Positions 8,578 to 11,964 of a stretch of 11,964 nt of DNA are shown here, piece by piece (the stretch's first letter is position 1; the number at the start of each line of letters is the position of its first letter). The position numbers and the translations under genes are program-made. The stretch lies in the NCBI RefSeq assembly GCF_000208925.1, contig NW_001915248.1:1-11964 (forward strand), given 5' to 3'. The notes beneath the pieces were generated by a model that saw nothing but the letters and a program-made list of their open reading frames with translations, searched no databases and had not been told where the DNA came from. The DNA comes from Entamoeba histolytica HM-1:IMSS. Taxonomy: Eukaryota; Evosea; Mastigamoebida; Endamoebidae.

Positions 8578-9015
8578 AACAAAGAAAGAAGATAATTGAA
8601 TTATTAAAGAATAAAAATAAATTTCATTTTATAATTTTAATGATAAGAAATACATAATAAACAAATTAAATGATAACAAAAGAATGAACTGAAATAAAAT
8701 CATTCATCATTGATTTAATTATTAATGTGTTATGTTTATTCACATTTAATTTATTTAATATTATTTATTTGTTTAAATATGTTGAATTGATATTTCATCT
8801 CTTATTAAATGACATGTCATTCTTTATATTTGTTTTGTAATAATTTTATTCTTTATTTTTATTCTTCTTGTTTATTTCTTCTTTCTTATTTATTTTAAAC
8901 ATGATTCCATTTCATTTCATACTTTTATTTTTTCTTTATTTTCTTTTTGTTTTATTTTATTGTATTATTGTATTTATTCATATAATATTTGTTATTTTAT
9001 TCATTCAAAAAAAGG
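8578..9015. other. AT-rich spacer between the BspA-like gene and LINE copy C
   Basis: I see no gene. The first part, after the TGA of the BspA-like gene, is A-rich with several TAAT words that could serve as a short Entamoeba 3' UTR and polyadenylation region. A perfect AATGAACT, the Entamoeba GAAC promoter consensus, lies at 8683-8690 but no + strand ORF follows it. From about 8815 the + strand becomes T-rich. Some of this, nearest 9015, must be the 3' UTR of copy C, but I could not locate its exact end or a target duplication. Confidence 0.6.
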
Positions 9016-11705
9016 TCAATTATTAGATATATCCTCAATTGGATTTTCTTCATACTGAGAAGTGATTATTTCAGTTTCTTCAATATGCTCTATTGGTGTA
9101 ATAGAGTTCATTTCTAGCATGCTCGCATTAGATTGTTCTTCTTCTAAGGTGCTGCCAGAATTTCCTGTGTAAAACATTAATTCTTTCATATTTTTTATAA
9201 TAATTGTTTGTAGGATTTTGGAAAAGTTTAATTGTAATTTCAGTGATTTTATTCTTCTTACTGACTCTTTGTGAATTAATCAATTTATTGATAATATAAC
9301 AGGTATAATTTCTACATATATTATTTCTCTATTATTTCTTATTTTCTCTTGTAATTCTTTGTATTTATTTTATGAATATAATTTAATTCTAAATTATTAT
9401 ATTGACATATAGCAACATCTATGATATATCATTTATTTTCTTTCATATTTTGATAATATATATCTGGTATTCTAGCATGGAAAGAATTGTCACTAACAAA
9501 TAAATCTTTATTGTAAGTTATGATTATTTCATCATTATTAATACATTTTGGAGGATTATTAAAGTCAATTGCATCAAATTCAGTAAATTGTGTAATTAAT
9601 AAGTGTTTATATATTTGTTTACAAACATAATCATGTTTTAATATTTGATTCTTTTTCATTACAGGACATCCTAACAATATATGACTAATATATGCTATTG
9701 TGTTAGGACAATATTTACAGTATTTTAAAACATCATTTTGTAGTATTTTTGATTTAATACTTCCTGTCATAGTTACTCCTTCTTGCATCTTTACTATTTG
9801 AAGGAATGTATTTCTTTTTATGTTTAATGATCTCCATGTTGTTACTGTTAATTTCTTATCATTGAAAGTACCATTTGCACATCTTATATATTCACCACAT
9901 TTCTTTTCTTTCCATTCACTTAAATATCTTTCATTTAATTCATTATTTACCCATTCAAATATTTCCTTTACATTGTGCTTTCTTTCATTTATTTCTATTA
10001 TCTCCATTAATTCATTAAAATTAATCTTCTTACCAAATGCTTTCTTCATTCTTTTAATTATTCAATTTGGACTTTCTTTTATTGTTTCTATCATTTCTCA
10101 TATTCCTGTATTTGATATTTTTATTTTAAATATATTCTTAATAATTCTTTAGCACATTCATCTCTTGATGACATTATTCCTAATCCCATTTCATTTATTT
10201 TAACATATAATCTACTTTTTGGGATATTTCTACTATATAATTGGAGGTGAATTAATGATTTTCTTATTTGTTTATCTATCTTCTCCAATTCTCCTAGTTT
10301 CCATGTGACAATACAAAATCCATATCTTAATTTGGAGATTATATCACTATTAATCTTTCTTATTGTATTGATACTGCTGTATTTCATAGTATTTAATGAT
10401 GATAAAATAGAAGATACATCATTTAATATTCTTGTACAGTATTTGTTGATATTTACTTTATCTCCTATTTCAATACCAAGATATTTATAAGGGTTATCAT
10501 TAGTTACTCTTGGTAGTTCAGCTAATTCACCATTTATTTGACTATTAATATTAGTCATTATCCCACTCTTTTCTACATTAATTTTTAATCCTATTGCATT
10601 AAATATTTCTTTAGTTAATTTGTGTGCTTTTTCCATTTCATCGAGGCTATTAGTTATTATCTTTAAATCGTCCATATACAATATGTGGTTTAACTGGACT
10701 TGTTTTTCTTCTCCATTCATTTTAATATTTAATTTGTTTATTTGTTTATCTAGTTGTTTAGATAGTATGTCAATAGATAATACAAATAAAAGTGGAGATA
10801 AACTATCACCTTGTATTATTCCTCTTTCTACATTAATTATACCTACACTTTCTTGATTATAATATAAATTAAGTTGTGTATTATTTAATATATATAATAT
10901 ACTATTAATTACTACAAGTGGGATGTTAAAATAAATTAAACATTGTTTAATCCATTGGTGGTTAATACTATTATATGCTTTGGAGACGTCATAGTATGTT
11001 TCTACCTACTTCCATTTATTCTTTATTAATAATTGAATGATTATAGTGTTATATAATAATCCTTCTTTTGATGATATGTATATTTCTTATATCAAATTTG
11101 ATTTAATGAAAGTTGTTTTTCAATTGGATTTAGCATCAGCTGGCTTTCTATTTTCATTTTTAATATTGATGTATACACTTTTAACAGACAATTTAAACAA
11201 GTTATTGGTCTGTAATTCTGTGGGTCTAATTTATCTCCTTTCTTATATATTAATATTGTTCTTCCTTGAATGAAATGAATATGTATTTCATTAGGATTAT
11301 TTAACCATTCATTAAATAATTTTATTAAATATTTCATTGGTTGTTCTAAATATTTAATCCAAAATCCTTGTATTTTATCAACTCCCAGTGCCTTCCAGTT
11401 AGCAGTAAATTTAATATCACAATCTAGTTCATTTGGAGTGATTATAGACATTTTATTATTAATTCTATTTTCTATTAATATTTCATATAAATTAATATTC
11501 AGGAAATCTATATTAGTGTTAGTTTCATAGATTCATTTCCAGAAATTAATAGTGGAGATTTTATCTGGATATTCATCTTCTTTAGATTTATTTAGGTGTT
11601 GCAATTTTCCATATTTCATCATTTTATAATTCCATCTTATTCTTTTCTAATTATTCTTTCTTGCTTCTATTTCTATTATTTTCATCTTTCTGAGGTATTT
11701 ATAAG
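9016..11705 (-). mobile_element. LINE copy C: 5'-truncated non-LTR retrotransposon, R4/Entamoeba LINE type
   Basis: About 2.7 kb of minus-strand ORF2 sequence lacking ORF1 and the ORF2 N-terminus. It encodes RT, zinc knuckle and endonuclease in the same order as copy B, but the proteins are clearly diverged, so it belongs to a different LINE subfamily from A and B. LINE-like coding stops near 11705, and sequence beyond is AT-rich flank. I found no convincing target-site duplication, so both ends are approximate. Confidence 0.8.
9016..11705 (-). pseudogene. LINE copy C ORF2 remnant: reverse transcriptase, CCHC knuckle and PD-D endonuclease
   Basis: In order from high coordinates. Pre-RT KYLRKMKIIEIEARKN (near 11700) is followed by TINFWK and a TGA (11533-11535). 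The RT fingers are at 11451-11092 (ANWKALGVDKIQGFW, QGRTILIYKKGD, NYRPITCLN). After a frameshift a long open frame runs 11005-10121 with motif A YYDVSKAYN, motif B GIIQGDSLSPLLF, motif C LYMDD (YMDD 10667-10678), VEKSGIM and PYKYLGIE. After TGAs at 10098-10100 and 10062-10064 comes 10049-9432 with the intact knuckle C-X2-C-X8-H-X4-C (9719-9666) and HARIPDIY. Its Pro-Asp is at 9462-9467 and the second Asp at 9417-9419, spacing PD-X14-D, but a TGA (9429-9431) falls between them. After a frameshift near 9362 the tail holds IIPVILS and LIHKES, with a TGA at 9280-9282 where the relatives have Gly, and ends at TGA 9016-9018. The visible RT and endonuclease catalytic residues are preserved, yet the gene is broken in many places. 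Confidence 0.85.
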
Positions 11706-11964
11706 GGTACGAAAATTAGCAAAGAAAAAATGCATCTAAATAATTTGCAAAAAAGAAAAAAGATGCAAAAAAATTTGCATCCATAGAATATTCCACTTTA
11801 TTATATTTTGCTCCTAAAATAAAAATAAATAAAAAATATGATAAATACAGAATATATAAATATTTATGTTTATATTTTATAATCATTTGTATTCATTTTG
11901 TATGAAATATTAATGAAATAGATGATTTGATGAATCATATTTAATTATTTTTATTCTTTTTATT
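11706..11964. other. AT-rich flank upstream of LINE copy C, no gene seen
   Basis: The base composition changes here from pyrimidine-biased LINE sequence on the + strand to A-rich mixed sequence. No ORF of interest and no LINE homology are visible. It contains the TTTGCA/TGCATC inverted repeats listed separately, and ends in a T-rich run at the window edge. Whether a gene lies beyond cannot be seen. Confidence 0.6.
11762..11781. repeat. Perfect inverted repeat GATGCAAA / TTTGCATC
   Basis: GATGCAAA (11762-11769), a 4-base AAAA spacer and TTTGCATC (11774-11781) form a perfect 8-bp inverted repeat. Related half-sites lie just upstream: TGCATC at 11731-11736 and AATTTGCA at 11742-11749, the latter repeated exactly at 11772-11779. 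It lies about 60 bases outside the 5' edge of copy C. It could be a protein-binding palindrome or a small hairpin; nothing shows which. Confidence 0.55.

Noticed and set aside
3133..11451. TGA reassigned to an amino acid (a variant genetic code) as the explanation for the many in-frame TGAs
   Set aside because: TGA also ends the intact BspA-like gene and the LINE ORF2s at sensible places. The aligned residues differ (Gly, Lys, Gln, Ser), and TAG codons and frameshifts interrupt the same frames. Decay with a mutational bias is simpler.
9007..11755. CAAAAAAAG near 9006-9014 and CAAAAAAG at 11748-11755 as a target-site duplication of copy C
   Set aside because: They are only short A-runs of unequal length and do not sit exactly at the inferred element ends, so chance matching in A-rich DNA is enough to explain them.

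Overview
The window looks like nuclear DNA of an amoeba, most likely Entamoeba; I cannot resolve the species. Three things support this. The DNA is very AT-rich. The one intact gene (7981-8577, + strand) has the N-terminus and Cys-rich leucine-rich repeats of the large Entamoeba BspA-like family. Almost everything else is non-LTR retrotransposon sequence of the Entamoeba LINE / R4-like type, with reverse transcriptase (RT), a CCHC zinc knuckle and a restriction-enzyme-like endonuclease at the C-terminus.

Layout. At 100-275 (+) is a small LINE remnant encoding the C-terminus of the endonuclease. From 276 to 1224 the DNA is very AT-rich, without genes. LINE copy A (1243-3074, -) is 5'-truncated inside the RT palm. 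LINE copy B (3093-7861, -) is apparently full length at about 4.77 kb: a short 5' leader, a coiled-coil ORF1 (about 7836 to 6379) and an RT-endonuclease ORF2 (about 6375 to 3133). Both ORFs carry stops and frameshifts. The BspA-like gene follows, head to head with copy B. After about 440 bp of AT-rich spacer comes LINE copy C (9016 to about 11705, -), 5'-truncated upstream of the RT domain. The last 260 bp are non-coding flank with a short perfect inverted repeat.

The most informative structure is a 15-18 bp sequence that occurs exactly at three junctions: the 3' end of copy A, the A/B boundary, and the 5' end of copy B. It reads as a target-site duplication present three times, so two LINEs entered the same site in the same orientation. 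The edges of the three copies fit best with B inserting first and A inserting later into B's 3'-side duplication. That target lies about 105 bp upstream of the BspA-like start codon.

All three large LINE copies look non-autonomous now, each with different lesions. A lacks the RT N-terminus and the first zinc-knuckle cysteine. B has lost the endonuclease Pro-Asp pair. C keeps all the catalytic signatures examined but has stops and frameshifts between them. Copies whose endonuclease and RT are intact elsewhere in the genome would have to supply mobilisation. I see no tRNA, rRNA, CRISPR or bacterial-type operon in the window.
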